Source of the DNA: Chalara sp. BL73
Lineage: Eukaryota > Ascomycota > Leotiomycetes > Helotiales
DNA length: 64,000 nucleotides
NCBI GenBank assembly: GCA_918026815.1
Contig: CAKJVC010000069.1
Coordinates: 372,001-436,000, forward strand
Direction: 5' to 3'
In this document: positions 11,044-22,534 of the stretch, in pieces
Layout: each line of letters opens with the position of its first letter
Numbering within the stretch: the stretch's first letter is position 1
The notes under the pieces: model-generated
What the model saw: only the letters and a program-made list of their open reading frames with translations
Database searches by the model: none
Told to the model about the DNA's origin: nothing
Position numbers and translations under genes: made by a program

Positions 11044-14000
11044 ATGAATCTCACGATGCCTACCTTTAGCACCTCTAATGTGGTGCTCACCATTGCCATC
11101 GTCTTGTTGCTGGCGAGACCAGCTCATGCCTTTGGTGCTGGAAACATTGCTTCCATATCCAAGATCGAGGGCTCAAACTGTCAGTACCCCTCTCTATCGT
11201 CACAACTATCGTCACAACCACTTGCTAACAACAATCCAGGGCGTCATGGCGATATTGAAGACACCCTTCTCACCCTTCTTATGTCAAGAGCTGCAGGAGG
11301 AAAGAAGTTTGATAAGATGAATGTAGCCCGAGTTTATTTTGGAAACTGGCTCAGAGACTATTGTGCGTACCCCACCACCATTGAAAGCTAAGCTAACCTT
11401 CCAATCTAGCACAAGCTATCGATGTCGGTACTGTTAAGTCTGTTTCTGCTGAGGCCATCCGCATTCTACTTTGGGTGCTTGGATTCATGACTTTCGGATT
11501 TGGTACCAAGGAATTCGAAGTCACCACAGAACGTCTTGGCTGCTACCGTCCTGAAGACCACATCGATAACCCTAAAGATTACGCCGATAACATAGATGCT
11601 ACACAATACGATCGCAGACTCCGTGGCCCCGTGGATGAGGGCACCGAACTTGGTATTGATGAGGAGACTGGCTTGAAGAATTATATTGCGAATGAGCGTG
11701 TAGGAATCATGACATCCGCAAAGCATTTGAGAAACCTCTTTGGCAGGAGTATTCAACTCGGCAGATCTTATGCACGCACGAATAACAAGGATGAGCTCTA
11801 TGAGGCACTCCGTTTGTTGGGAACCGGACTTCACTGCTTGGAAGGTTGGACAGTCCTCGCAATAATTTTGTCTTTATACTAATGTATTCAGATTACTCTG
11901 CTCACAGCAATTTTACTGAGCTTGCATTAATCGAAATGGGCGAAAGAGATATCTTTCCTCATGTTGGCCGTAACACCCAGATCCGCCTCCAAGGCGCCCG
12001 TGGTGCCGTATATCCCCTTGTTACAGGAACATTTGGTGGTGTTGATTTCTTGCACTCGGTTTGCGGTGAAATCTCCGACAAAGCTACCCAGTCCGAGATT
12101 GAGGAACTCGAAGGCACTATGCAGCAAAGCGCCCGCGCCGACAAGAGCGCCTTGAAGGAACTCTTGAGCAAGATCCCTGATGGAATATTTGGCGGCAAGG
12201 ATGAAGCGGGAAAAGCTGATGAGGTTGAAGCCAATGCTACTGCTGGTCAAATGAACCAAGTCCGAATCTCTCCTCTTGAGCCAGAGGAATTCACTCTCCA
12301 AGCTCAAGACCTTGTGAGGCAAATCTATCCCATCATTGAATGGCACGATGAGGTAATGCTCTCAATTACTGAGGCTATCGAGTCAATCCCACTCCTTCCG
12401 GAGTTGCTAGAGCAGTTCCAGGAGGAAATTACCAAGTTTTGCTTTAGCTTGCTTGCGCCGTTTGTTCTTCCAATCATCGCGCAGATCAAAGAAGAGTTGA
12501 GCACTGGCTCTTCTACCGTCATCAAAAGTTCAGAGGATAAGCAATTGATTGTGTGGAACCATGACGACTGCACTGATCCCACTCACTCTATGCTGTCCAA
12601 GGATCATTTCTCTAATGTAAGTTCGCTCTGTAGAATCAGCTTTTCAGTATCTAATCAAATATAGGTCCTCAATGAGCCTGCGGGTAGGATTGCGTCTGCC
12701 GTCGTCAAATGGACCGTCCCACAACTCATCGCAGCATGGGACGACGAGAGTGTGGATATTGATAGAACCATCACTCGTATTATCAACGGTGTCTTCCATC
12801 ACCCTGCTCAACGAGAGTTGGGGGAGGACGGTGCCTCAGACGGTCGGCAAATCATGTTCCGTACTGTCGAGACATGGTGGAACGAGCAGGACCAACGCTA
12901 CCAACAAGAGTTGCGACAGAAGCTTTCTAGAAACGGCGTCAAGAACGGAGAGAACCACAAGGAAGGCGTTCATGACAAAGGACATGGATGTGGAAAACCA
13001 CTGGGTATGGCAAAGATCAAGAAGGGTGGTAAATCCGGTGGAAATGCATTCTCTGGACATGAGGAGAAGATTGGAAAGTTTGCTGAGCAAGCCGCTGGAG
13101 GTGGAGCTCTAGGAGGCCTTGTTGGTGCTCTCGCTGGTGGTATTGGCGGAGGCCTTTTGAGCTCTTTCGGTGGTGGCGACAAGGAGTCCAAGACTTCGGA
13201 GGGCTACACTTCTTCCGGCAATTACCAACAGTCATATACTGAGACTGCTCAGAGTGGTAACAGATACGGTCGAGCTGAAGTTACCGAGACCCACTACTCA
13301 GGTGGGGGACACAAGGCAGAGTACTCAAGCTACGAGCAAAGCAGTTCCGGCTATGGACGAAGTTCTGAGACTCAGCAGTACGGTCGTCAAGAACGTCGTA
13401 AGTCAAACGCCTCAGACGAATACAAAAAGGAGAAGAAGAAGCATGAGAAAGAAGAAAAGAAGAAAAAGAAGAAAGATGCTGACTTTGATTCCGAAGAAGA
13501 CGACGATGAGCCCAAGCGCTATGGCGGCTCCAATGAATATGGTGGACGCCAAGAACGTCGTAAGTCGAACGATTCGGATGAATACAAAAAGTCAAAGAAG
13601 CATGATAAGGAAGAGAAAAAGAAATATAAGAAGCATGCTGACAAGGATTCCGAAGACGATGACGAACCAAAGCGATATGGTGGTGGCAACGAATATGGAG
13701 GACGCCGTAAGTCAAACGACTCTGATGATTACAAGAAGGAGAAAAAGGAGAAGAAGAAGCATGATAAGGAGAAGAAGTATAAGAAGCATGCTGACTCCGA
13801 CTCTCAAGAGGATGATGATGAGCCGAAGCGATATGGCGGCGGAAACGAGTATGGTGGAAGCAGAAATGAATATGGAGGTGGCCGACGTGAAGAAGAACGA
13901 GAGTCCTATGGAGGTAAACAAGGTGGCTATGGGGGCGAGGAGCGTCGTGAAGGTGGCTACGGCGGTGGAGATAGAAACGAATATGGTGGAGGTCAACACG

Positions 14001-14411
14001 GCTACGGTGGTGGCTATGGAGGGGACGAGAGACGTGAGTGCCGAAATGAATGTCTGGGTTCTCATACGCACTTACTAACTTTAAAAATAGGCGGAGGCGG
14101 TTATGGAGGAGAGGAACGCCGTGGAGGTGGTTACGGTGGTGAAGAGCGAGGTGAGTACGGTGGTAGAGGAGGCGGTTATGGGGGAGATGAGAGACGTAAG
14201 CGTATAAATCATATCCATCATCTTGAGTGCATTTGCTAAAATTTTCACAGGCGAAGGTGGCTATGGAGGAGAGCGCCGTGAATATGGAGGCGAAGATTCC
14301 CGTGAAGAGTACGGTGCCCAAGGCGTTCCTGGTGGCTTTGATAACGAAGAGCGCCGAGGCGGTTATGGTGGCAGACGTGATGACGATGATGAAGGGCGCC
14401 GCCGCTGGTAA
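11044..14411 (+). CDS. het-c: HET-C heterokaryon incompatibility protein with long repeat tail
   Basis: HET-C family proteins control allelic non-self recognition in Neurospora and are secretory or plasma-membrane associated. Seven exons: 11044-11179, 11240-11362, 11410-11844, 11892-12616, 12665-14033, 14091-14195, 14251-14411 (3054 nt, 1017 aa). An N-terminal hydrophobic segment (VVLTIAIVLLLARPAHA) looks like a signal peptide. The conserved domain follows with GAGNIASISKIEGSNWRHGD, YFGNWLRDYSQAIDVG, MTFGFGTKEFEVT, RPEDHIDNPKDYAD and YPLVTGTFGGVDFLHS. After a Gly-rich hydrophobic stretch near 13090-13180 comes a tail with three Lys/Glu/Asp-rich repeats of about 52-54 aa, then Tyr-Gly-Gly repeats to the end. 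Introns 5 and 6 both interrupt the same Arg-Arg position of the Gly-rich repeat (see findings). The start is the first ATG; an in-frame Met four codons later is an alternative. The domain call is strong; an actual role in incompatibility here is untested. Confidence 0.93.
13388..13862 (+). repeat. Three tandem coding repeats of about 52-54 residues
   Basis: Inside HET-C exon 5, three imperfect copies start near 13388, 13549 and 13703. Each reads roughly RRKSN-SDEYKK, then a Lys/Glu run, then D-DS-EDDDEPKRYGG-NEYGG. The copies differ in length mainly in the Lys/Glu run. A run of YGG and ERR motifs follows to 14380. Confidence 0.9.
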
Positions 14412-15694
14412 ATTGTTGCTCTCATCTCCATGCTCTGTTTGTTCATAACTTGGATGGACGAGATGTGAAGTTTGCGGGTTTAAGTAGTAACGTGACGATG
14501 ACGTGATGTTGGCATGTCGAGGGTATAGCGAATGAGCTTTGCAAGAGATGAAATTGGAAATTTTATCTGGCAGGGCGGTGATACACAGATAGATCGATGA
14601 GTTCAATTCAAAAGTTGTTTCTTCTTTACCCTGTGTAAAATCAACGATTCGTGGTCTTTATGCTATGTCAAGGGCTTAGTGACCTGTAATATTAAATATA
14701 GTTTAAATTTCTAAGGAAATATGAGACATTCATTTATCCCGCCTAGGTTCAGGGAATGGGTATGTAGGTAGTGTTTTAGTGTTTCGGCGTTTCAAGACTT
14801 AAGCCTTGAGAATTAAGCGTATTGGCGCTCTCTGAAAGTCCAGGGAAGAGCCTGAAGACCTGATAAAGGATATATCAGTACGGGTTTGTTCCTGCCTCTC
14901 ACTTTTTATTGTGTATTGTTGAATCGATGCTTTTCCCTCAAACAGCTCCAACGGCTTAAGAGTGTGCAGCAATTGGAGTTTCCCTCAGCTGTTGTCTTTG
15001 TGCATACACGAGCATTGGTACTATAGCTACAGTTGCGCGACCGCCCCATTCCTTGTGGTATGTTGCAGCTGCTCGTGTTGTTGAATCCGTGTAGCGTTGT
15101 TGGTTTCTGGCGATTGGCAGATAAATTCAAATTATATGCGCTAAAATTCGTTGTTAACATTCTGGTCTTTGTAACAAGTTTTCACTGTTGCAAAGGAGAC
15201 GAAACATTGTAAGCAGCTTAAAAGCAAGATTGGAGGGACAAGATTCTATAAGATACGACATGGCTATTGGTCTCTAGTACCTTTGTTACCTATTTAATAA
15301 TCAATTCTGAGATAACAGCTAGGTTTCTGAAGCTTTGAAGGGAAATACTATTTCTTACATGTGGTCTCTCAAGAACGAGAGAAATTAAATACTTTTTTGG
15401 GATACCTAGGGCGATTATTCTTTCCAAACATGAACCCGAAAATCCCAGTACCCCATTGCTATATATCAGATCTAAATCAACAATCAAGCAAACGTATTAG
15501 ACCAATCAACATTTCAACAGGCTCCTCTTCCATTCTCGGAAAAGGGGCTTAGCCGAAACCATTTCCTTGGCGCTATGTTTGCCACTCTATACACAGTATT
15601 CTGCCACTAATCACCTCATTTTCCTACCCTCAGCCCAGATGGAAGATTTGATAGGCTGCATTCTGAATCTCGTAATGCTTGTTGAGATACTTCT
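14412..15694. other. Convergent spacer, HET-C / 2OG oxygenase
   Basis: It holds the 3' flanks of two converging genes. Short frames such as the minus-strand one at 14906-15160 show no family signature. The DNA is somewhat AT-rich and I see no repeats or RNA genes. Confidence 0.45.
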
Positions 15695-16924
15695 TCAAAC
15701 CTTTAAGTTCATCTTCTTGGCCGCCTCTATTGTGGTCGAGAATCTTAGCTCACGCCACTAAAAACATATCAACGCTTGAACCTGTCACAAGTTTTCGAGG
15801 TTCAACTTGCCTCGCCACAAGATATCGCTTCGTACTTCGCTGGGTGTTCGTCGTCTACGCAACTAGGCAATACGGCGCATTTCGCATCATAGTTGAAGCC
15901 AAAGAAGAACGGCATGCTGATCCGATCCTTGTTCTCCAGGCCCCGATTATAGGCTCGATGGATCGTGCTCTTATACCGGTCATTCGTGAGCCGGGACAAG
16001 AAATCTGCGATGTTCACCACGATCGTCCCCTCGATAGGTGTCGCCCACACCCATTCCGAGTTGCGGTTCAAAATCTGTAGACCGCCAGACATGTCTTGCC
16101 ACAGCAGCGTAAAGCATTGGAAGTCTGTGTGAGAACCCAGCCCTACATCTGGTGTTGATTTTTTGAGTTGCTCAGGTGTTAGAGCGGGATAGAAATTGTA
16201 TACACCGTCCGCACCAGGAAAAGCTGTCACGCCGTCAAAGTAATCCTCAGAAAGAGACAGCGAGAGGGCGAATATCTTGAGGAGTTTTCTGGCAAGCGTA
16301 ATGCAGGATCTCCAGTACGTCAAGGTGTCGGTCTTGAAGTTTTCAAGATGAGCTGTAGCATTCCAGATGTGGGGTTCGTCTGTACTGCGAGCTGCAATGA
16401 CTTCAGGGTCAAGGTAGTGATCTTTGTATAAGGGATCGAACTCGGGTGAATAGCTCCAGCCGAATCCTTCTTTTAAATCTGGACCTTCGCCTGGATTGAC
16501 CAAGGTACTGCTTCGGCCACTCCAGCCATTGTTGAGAAATTTTGACTGACTTCTGGATGCGGGTTCTTTCAAACTTGAGGGCTGGTTAAACAATCTGACC
16601 CTGAATTAGCAGAAAGTTGGTTGAAATGATGTGGATGTGATTATACCTGGTAGCTTGAGCATAAGCTTTGTCGATGACCTCCTTCTCGATACCATGGTTC
16701 TTGATATAGAAGAAGCCCAATTTTTCAGCCGCATTGCGAACTTCCTCTGCGATTCTTGTGCGCTGGGGAAAATCACCATCGATGTTAGTCAGGTCTATCA
16801 GCGGAATCTCTGATGTGGTGCATTCCCTCGGCGGAGCTGTAGAGACCTGATGAGTGACATATTCTCCACCAAGCCTAAGCCGTAACTCGATGGTGTCAGG
16901 CTTGGCTAGACTGGTCGTTGACAT
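15695..16924 (-). CDS. 2-oxoglutarate/Fe(II) dioxygenase, isopenicillin-N-synthase-like
   Basis: A non-heme iron oxygenase that would couple 2-oxoglutarate decarboxylation to oxidation of a small substrate. Exons on the minus strand: 16647-16924, 15811-16594, 15695-15757 (1125 nt, 374 aa). The N-terminal DIOX_N part has IPLIDLTNIDG and KLGFFYIKNHGI. The catalytic fold shows the iron triad His248, Asp250 (GSHTDFQ) and His305 (STIHRAYN), and the 2-oxoglutarate-binding RxS at Arg317/Ser319 (RISMPFF). Intron 2 appears to be GC-AG: GAG/GCAAGT ... TTTTTAG/TGG. It joins ISCGE to WRELRFSTTIEAAKKMNLKV, giving the usual C-terminal GE-hydrophobic-R-x-x-T pattern; reading through would stop after GEAS. 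Intron 1 has two possible AG acceptors 6 nt apart; I chose the one giving ATR/LFNQP. Thymine-hydroxylase-type enzymes belong to this family and a nucleobase permease lies next on the same strand, but the substrate is unknown. Confidence 0.9.
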
Positions 16925-18231
16925 CGTATACTCGTTACCGCTTTTAATGAGAGTCAGATATGCTAAGGAGAGACTCGACCATGTATCGTTATAGTTAATA
17001 TCTACTTAAATTTAACTCGTTGATACCGCTGGTGACCCCAGGCCTTCCAAATGCTTGGCTGGTATATCAATCCCCAAAGGTGGGGATAGGGCCACAGACG
17101 GAAACCATCGCTGCATATTGGAACTATAACACCGCATTCGACGTGAAAGAGCGACTGACCCTTCTTTCATAGAGATTCGATCCTAATTCAGCCAGTTCTC
17201 CATCCAGTATGCCACCACAGAGATGGACGGCTGTTTCCTGCGGAAATTGCCGAGACTGCGAACCAGTTACGAGAACTGCCAAGTCTAGTGGTTTGTCGTC
17301 GTTGTGATCGTTTGAGGCAAGCGTCACAATCTCAATGTCAATTTAGAGCCCGTGTCAATACATCTTGTTAAAATCGAGTGCAGCTTTCCAGTCCTCAGAG
17401 CATCGCTGGTCGAGACATTGGCTCCTGTTTCTGCATCACGTGATTAAAATATTGGTGCTTAGGTTCATGTCCAACAGAAAGCCCTACTCATATAATTCAG
17501 CAGGAGGCATTTACAATGCATATTCCATTGTTGGGATTAAAGCTAAAATTTTCAGACTCTCCGCTATAGAGCAGGATCTTGCAGAAATCAAGGGCTTGTT
17601 GGTGATACGGCTTGGGCTTCGGCCCTTGGAGGAAACGGCAAGAGTCACCATTACTCTTCCCCACTTGCCTATGGACGGGACTTTATACCATTCAATCGTC
17701 ATGTTGCTCCAAGATCCTCGAGGGATTGTTTACTCACGTGGAAGAATTGACCTCGAAAACAGTTCTCCGTAGTCCACTTCCGATTGAGAGCATACAGGCT
17801 GTCTTAATGTTAGCAGTGTAGGACTTCGTTCCTCCCAAGTTCAGCAGATATATCGATAGTTGGATGATGAGTGGCATGGGCGTGATACTAGGCATCAAAT
17901 TTCATGGGAGTATGCCCTCACTAGACGAGAAACAGGAGAGAACAATAAGGACATAGAAACCTCTTCTCTCCTCCTCATTTACAGTGAATACCACAGATCG
18001 ATCGGGAAAAACTGGGTAAATCAGACAAGGGCATCAATTGGACAGTAAATGTGATGGAGAGAGCAGCTTCGGAGACCAGCAAACTTCAGATATAGCTCAG
18101 CGCAGTTTCGATATTTACAAAGCAAGTACGCATTATTGCTAAGACTGGAACGGCAAAAGGACCAGCATTTAATAAACCAGTAGTTGGCCAGTGAAGATCA
18201 GGTTTGAAATCATGGAAACCAGGAAAACTTG
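16925..18231. other. Spacer with a possible degenerate coding remnant
   Basis: It contains the upstream region of the oxygenase and the 3' flank of the permease. Between about 17468 and 17774 on the plus strand, a 100-codon frame starting with ATG reads SAIEQDLAEIKGLLVIRLGL. This coiled-coil-like stretch is typical of fungal regulators, but no zinc cluster or full domain can be joined to it. I treat it as unresolved and possibly a decayed regulator. Confidence 0.3.
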
Positions 18232-19982
18232 TCAGCGTCCGAACTTCTTGAACTCAACATATCTCAGAAAAGGATACGTTACAATCGCGAAGCCGAATCC
18301 GAGCTCAATTCCAAGATCTCCACCCCATTCACCAATATGGGCACCAATCTTGCTACACGGTCATCAGTCTCTTTTCTCTCATGAGAAGAATAGAAAACTT
18401 ACCCTTGATACCAGGTTTGGTTCATTCCTAGTACAGCCCCCATGACACCAAAGCCGAAGGCGAATCCAGCTGCGTAACCAGGTGGCAATTTTGTTCGATC
18501 GTTCCATGCAGAGAGATCAAGGCCGAACTTCGGCCGTATTAAGGCGAATTCCAGTCCAAAGATTCCGAAGTAAATCATTGACCAATATCCGATTAGAGCA
18601 AGAAGGTTAAGCAGCACGGCACTGAAAGAGTTTCTGCCAACAACAGACAAAATGGTGATGAGGATCGAGGCGCACAGAGTCCAAATGAATCGAGGAACCT
18701 TAATGGCCCATTTCCCGAACAGTTGAGCGGAAAGACCAATGCTGTAGAGATTGAAGATGTTGTTGGAGATCAACGACCAACCAAGAAGGAAGATGAAGAA
18801 ATAGCGAGCATTTCCGAGATCATTAAGGGCTTGATCAATACTATCGTCATGTTAGGATAGCACAATCTTAAAGTGGAAAACCTACAAGTCGGTGTCTGAC
18901 CCAGTATATGCCGCTGCCCACTCGGCTTTATAAAGAGTCGTGGAGGCAAAGGCGGCACCACAGGTTGTTGCAAAACTGGGAATGAACCATATGCCAAGGA
19001 ATGACATGCAGAAAACCTTCCAGTCTGGAGTATTTTCAGGGAAGTAGATGTAGTAGTCGCCTGACACTGGAGTCCAGCCTGCGTAGCTACCGAAGATGAC
19101 GGCAATATAGGACAGCACCTTCCCAGCATGGGCTTCATAATTGTCTGGAACGGGTACAGGAGAACTTGTAAACTCATCCCCGAAAACGGCATACATAGCA
19201 ATGAATGATATCATAGGAACTATGAAGGCAAATCTTGAGTAGGCGTGGATGAACTTGTAGCCTCCAGTCGCAATAATCCAGGAGATGGCGCTTCAAAAAA
19301 GTTAGCCCTGGGCCAAATGAACTTATAGTCTTAATACTCTAAAGCAAGTTTTCATACCTAATGACAATAATTCCAATAGGAAGCGGTAATTTCCCTTTGC
19401 TCACGGTCCGCAGAGCCTGGCCGCCCAGAATACAGTCAATAATTCCATAGGACACCTCGGTGAAGACATTGAATAGAGCCATCACCATCGCTCCGTACCA
19501 GCCAAACGCGAATCGTGAGCTTGTAAGAGCTCTAAGGCCGTTACGCTTTCCGAAAATTGCCATGTAAGCCGAGCACATTGCCCCAAGTGCTCCAACTGAC
19601 CAGATGATTCCCGCTGCCTGCGGAAAGGACAGGTTGTAGACTTCGACCCCTAAGAATCCGGTTGAGTAAGAACTCAATGTCAAGCCAGCAGATGACCTAG
19701 GTCGTCAGTCATTATCAACTTGATGGTACCGACACCCAATTACCAAAGCAAGCTGAGGGCAAACCAGTTTTGCGGCTGCCGTTCCTCGCTCTTGACTCTC
19801 TCAATACCACGAGCTTCCAGGCCATATGAATCGAGCTTTCTGACATAGTATTCAAGCTTCCCAAAAACCCTCGAATGATGCCCGGCAGCAAAGTCATTGT
19901 CCACAGGCACTGGCGTGACTGCCGCCTCAGCATCCTTCTCTTTGACCGAATATCTACCCAGGTCTCGAACGTTGGCGGCCAT
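18232..19982 (-). CDS. NCS1 purine/cytosine permease (Fcy2-like)
   Basis: A plasma-membrane proton symporter for nucleobases, probably adenine, guanine, hypoxanthine or cytosine by similarity to yeast Fcy2. Exons on the minus strand: 19744-19982, 19358-19696, 18886-19290, 18403-18840, 18232-18352 (1542 nt, 513 aa). It has a hydrophilic N-tail with ARGIERVKSEERQPQNWFA and about 12 hydrophobic segments. NCS1 signatures include FGSYAGWTPVSGDYYIYFPE (compare the AAGWTTYAADYTVY region of Fcy2), FNLYSIGLSAQLFGKWAIKVPR and, at the end, GEWGGDLGIELGF...VEFKKFGR, which parallels the Fcy2 C-terminus. The start is the first ATG in frame; the open frame continues upstream only to a TTG. All introns are GT-AG (45-67 nt). 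The neighbouring oxygenase has the same orientation. Confidence 0.92.
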
Positions 19983-21230
19983 GACAGCTAGGTGAAAGTC
20001 TTGACTTGTGAAGAAAGATCTCAAGGAAAGCCTAAGGATGCATCAAGTCCTGCCTATCTCAAGTCCTTATATCAAAGGAGATGACCAAAGCAATTGTAGA
20101 CTTATTATGAATGATTTGGAGCATGATACTAAAATTTAAGACCAACGTGGTCTGTCTGGCAGTGCCTGCCTCCATTCATTCGTACCTGCCTTAAATCCTC
20201 AACATTAAGCGCTGCGATAAGACATTGTATTTTCTAAGAGGAAGTCACGGACGACAGCAGTTGACCAGGGGCATCCTCGCCTAAGTTCTGCCTTCTAAAT
20301 GGGTAAGATTAGACGGTCAGAGTCGCTGTCAAAGAGGAACGCAGTTGGGGTTGCGAAGGCTGTGCTGAGATGGCCTCCCTCGAAATGCAGGCAGAAGAAA
20401 TAGTCCAAAACTTGAAAGCTTGGAATGAGCAAAACCACCACGGCACTCACAATGATGGATCTGGGTGTGAAGCTGGCCATCGCTAACTCCATTGTCTGAA
20501 CTCAATGTCAAAAGCAAACTGACCCTATGCTTCCTCCTGACACAGTTCTATCTGATACTCGGAGGCAAGAAGATGTCTACATTAAGACTGTTGCCCCATT
20601 AACTAGTCCTGGCTTCTTTGCATTTTCTATACTGCTTTTTGCTGTTTGTGTGGATGACACTACTGTCAGTGAGACAACGAGCGTCTTCAGCCGGGAATAT
20701 GTCACGGGATCTTGGATTAAGCACTCTGAATTTCTGAAGCGCTTTCCGGGCAGCGCGCATGGTGCAGGAAATTGGCTTGGGAAGCATATGGTTTTACAGG
20801 CCGAAGACAGTCATCACCTCAACCAGATTACCGACGGCTAAGTGTCCCAAGCCGCAACCAAGCCTGTGCTATATTTTCAGAATTTGAGAACAGTTCAACC
20901 GATCAGCGAGAGTAATAAGCTCAATGCTCGCTTCTGAGACGGCATATAAGGTATCACTCCTAAGCTAACGAACACGAGCTAAATAGAGCAGTTAGAATGG
21001 CTATCTTAGCGATGGGGTGAGGAAGGAGGTGACTAAAGACTGGGAAGACAGATGGACAAAATTTTGCCAGCCGGTTGTGAACACTTACGGATGGATCGTC
21101 TCAACACAAACCAATAAGATCAAGGGCTCATGTTGAGACAAGCATCTGTGAATGGATAGAATTTAACATCTAGAATTGGATAGACATTCAACACTGAATT
21201 TGGACAGGCATTCAACAACCGAGATGTTAT
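19983..21230. other. Spacer upstream of the NCS1 permease
   Basis: This 1.25-kb stretch holds the permease promoter and the 3' flank of the MDR reductase. A plus-strand frame at 20527-20841 and minus frames at 20295-20517 and 20599-20787 overlap each other without family signatures. A short direct repeat lies at 21173-21217. Confidence 0.4.
21173..21217. repeat. Two imperfect 21-22 bp direct repeats
   Basis: GAATTGGATAGACATTCAAC at 21173 onward is followed, after two bases, by a copy beginning GAATTTGGACAGGCATTCAA at 21196 and ending at 21217. A partial third copy (GAATGGATAGAATT) lies at 21150-21163. They sit immediately downstream of the MDR reductase stop codon. Confidence 0.75.
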
Positions 21231-22534
21231 TCATTGCTCGTTTATACAGTAAACAAACTTTACACCCTTTGCCTGACCTGCTTTTAGCTTCCTTAATCCT
21301 ACCTCTACACCACAGAGACCTCCTTCAATTAATTCAAAAGGATGGCCTTCCAATATCGGACTGCTCTCCGATCCCGACACCCATTCAGCGATAAAATCGA
21401 AGAATTTCCCCGCCCACTCCGGGTCTCCCCTAACTTCCTCCACATCTTTAGGCATCTTCGGCATGCCCGGCTTGTAAGCTCCCGAATGCACCGTACCCAC
21501 AAACGTATACACGATCTGAACCCCATTCTGGATCTCAGACTCGTCATACCTATTCGCACCCGAGACAACCGAGAGATATGAAGGTTGCTCATTCGTGGAT
21601 GGCGCGAGCATCTGAGATATCGGGATCCAGGTCCGGTTTGCGCTGATAGCATCGAGGGCATGGAAACACTCCAGCTGGCCCAAGGCCGTGCTAACAAGCC
21701 TTTTCGTTGCCTCGGGTCCGTCGCGATAGTCAATCAATGCGTCGCCCTTCTCGGCGGCAAGCAGCGAGGAGATGTGAGCGGAGCTAGAGCCAGCGATGGC
21801 GATGATCGGGTGGATGTTTGCCGCTCTCGCGAGCTTGATGGCAAATGCGCCGAGAGCGGAGGATGCGCCGTAGATTATGAGCGGGAGGGGTGCAGAAGAA
21901 GAGGGACGTGGTGCCCATGGTGGAGGCAGGTGCTGGCGACGAAAGAGCGTGAGGGCTGCTGTGGTGAGGATTAGAGGCATTGTTGCCGCGCTCTTGAAGG
22001 ATAGGGAGGAAGGTATCTTGAAGGTAGTATGTTGCGGTGCGAGAGCGTATTCGGCCTGGGTCGATGTCAGCTTGTGTTTTTGCAACCATTCGCGGGAGTT
22101 AATGTTCGAGCCTTATACTTATGAAGACATTCATTGTTGAAGCGGATCATGTTCCTCGAATTAGCACTCACATAAGCTCCACCAGGAGTCATCATAGGAT
22201 GGAAAGCTGCAACCTGATCACCAACACGAAACTTTGTAACGTTGTCACCAACTTCATGAACGATGCCTGCGATATCATCACCGGAGTTCATGGAGATCTT
22301 TAGGTTGGTAATATGCAGCCAGTCTGTACGGGATCAGCGATAATTTCTGGGATTTTCTTGCCTGTGGAGAGGTAAAATACCTTTTACATTCGACCCAGCA
22401 GCAGTCACCTTAATAACAACTTCATCCTTGCCTGGCCGGGGGAGAGGCACTTCATGGATCTCAGTCCAGAGCTCTAGAGTATCGCCTCTCGTAGGGTGAA
22501 CGATCACTTCTTTCATAAGTTTTGGCAACTCCAT
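21231..22534 (-). CDS. Zinc-free MDR oxidoreductase (quinone/enoyl reductase-like)
   Basis: A medium-chain dehydrogenase/reductase likely to use NADPH to reduce a C=C or quinone substrate. Exons on the minus strand: 22381-22534, 22172-22323, 21231-22055 (1131 nt, 376 aa). The N-terminal GroES-like part contains TAAGSNVKDWLHI, GDDIAGIVHEVGDNVTKFRVGDQVA and PGGAYAEYALAP. The cofactor fold shows LIIYGASSALGAFAIKLAR, a variant of the AxxGxxG nucleotide motif. The catalytic zinc ligands of true alcohol dehydrogenases (Cys near residue 50 and the four structural Cys) are absent, so it belongs with the zinc-free branch that includes toxD-like and trans-enoyl reductases. No polyketide synthase is nearby, so a secondary-metabolism role is not supported here. 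Introns are GT-AG. Confidence 0.9.

Noticed and set aside
13170..14606. Long open frames overlapping the HET-C tail (302 codons on plus, 441 on minus)
   Set aside because: They are shadows produced by the repetitive codon usage of HET-C exon 5; they encode only Lys/Arg/Met- or His/Ser-rich low complexity.
17124..17327. Possible zinc-cluster-like Cys pattern (CRRCDRLRQ on plus) near 17260
   Set aside because: Spacing does not fit Zn2Cys6 and the frame breaks at once; the neighbouring regulator-like ORF cannot be joined to it.
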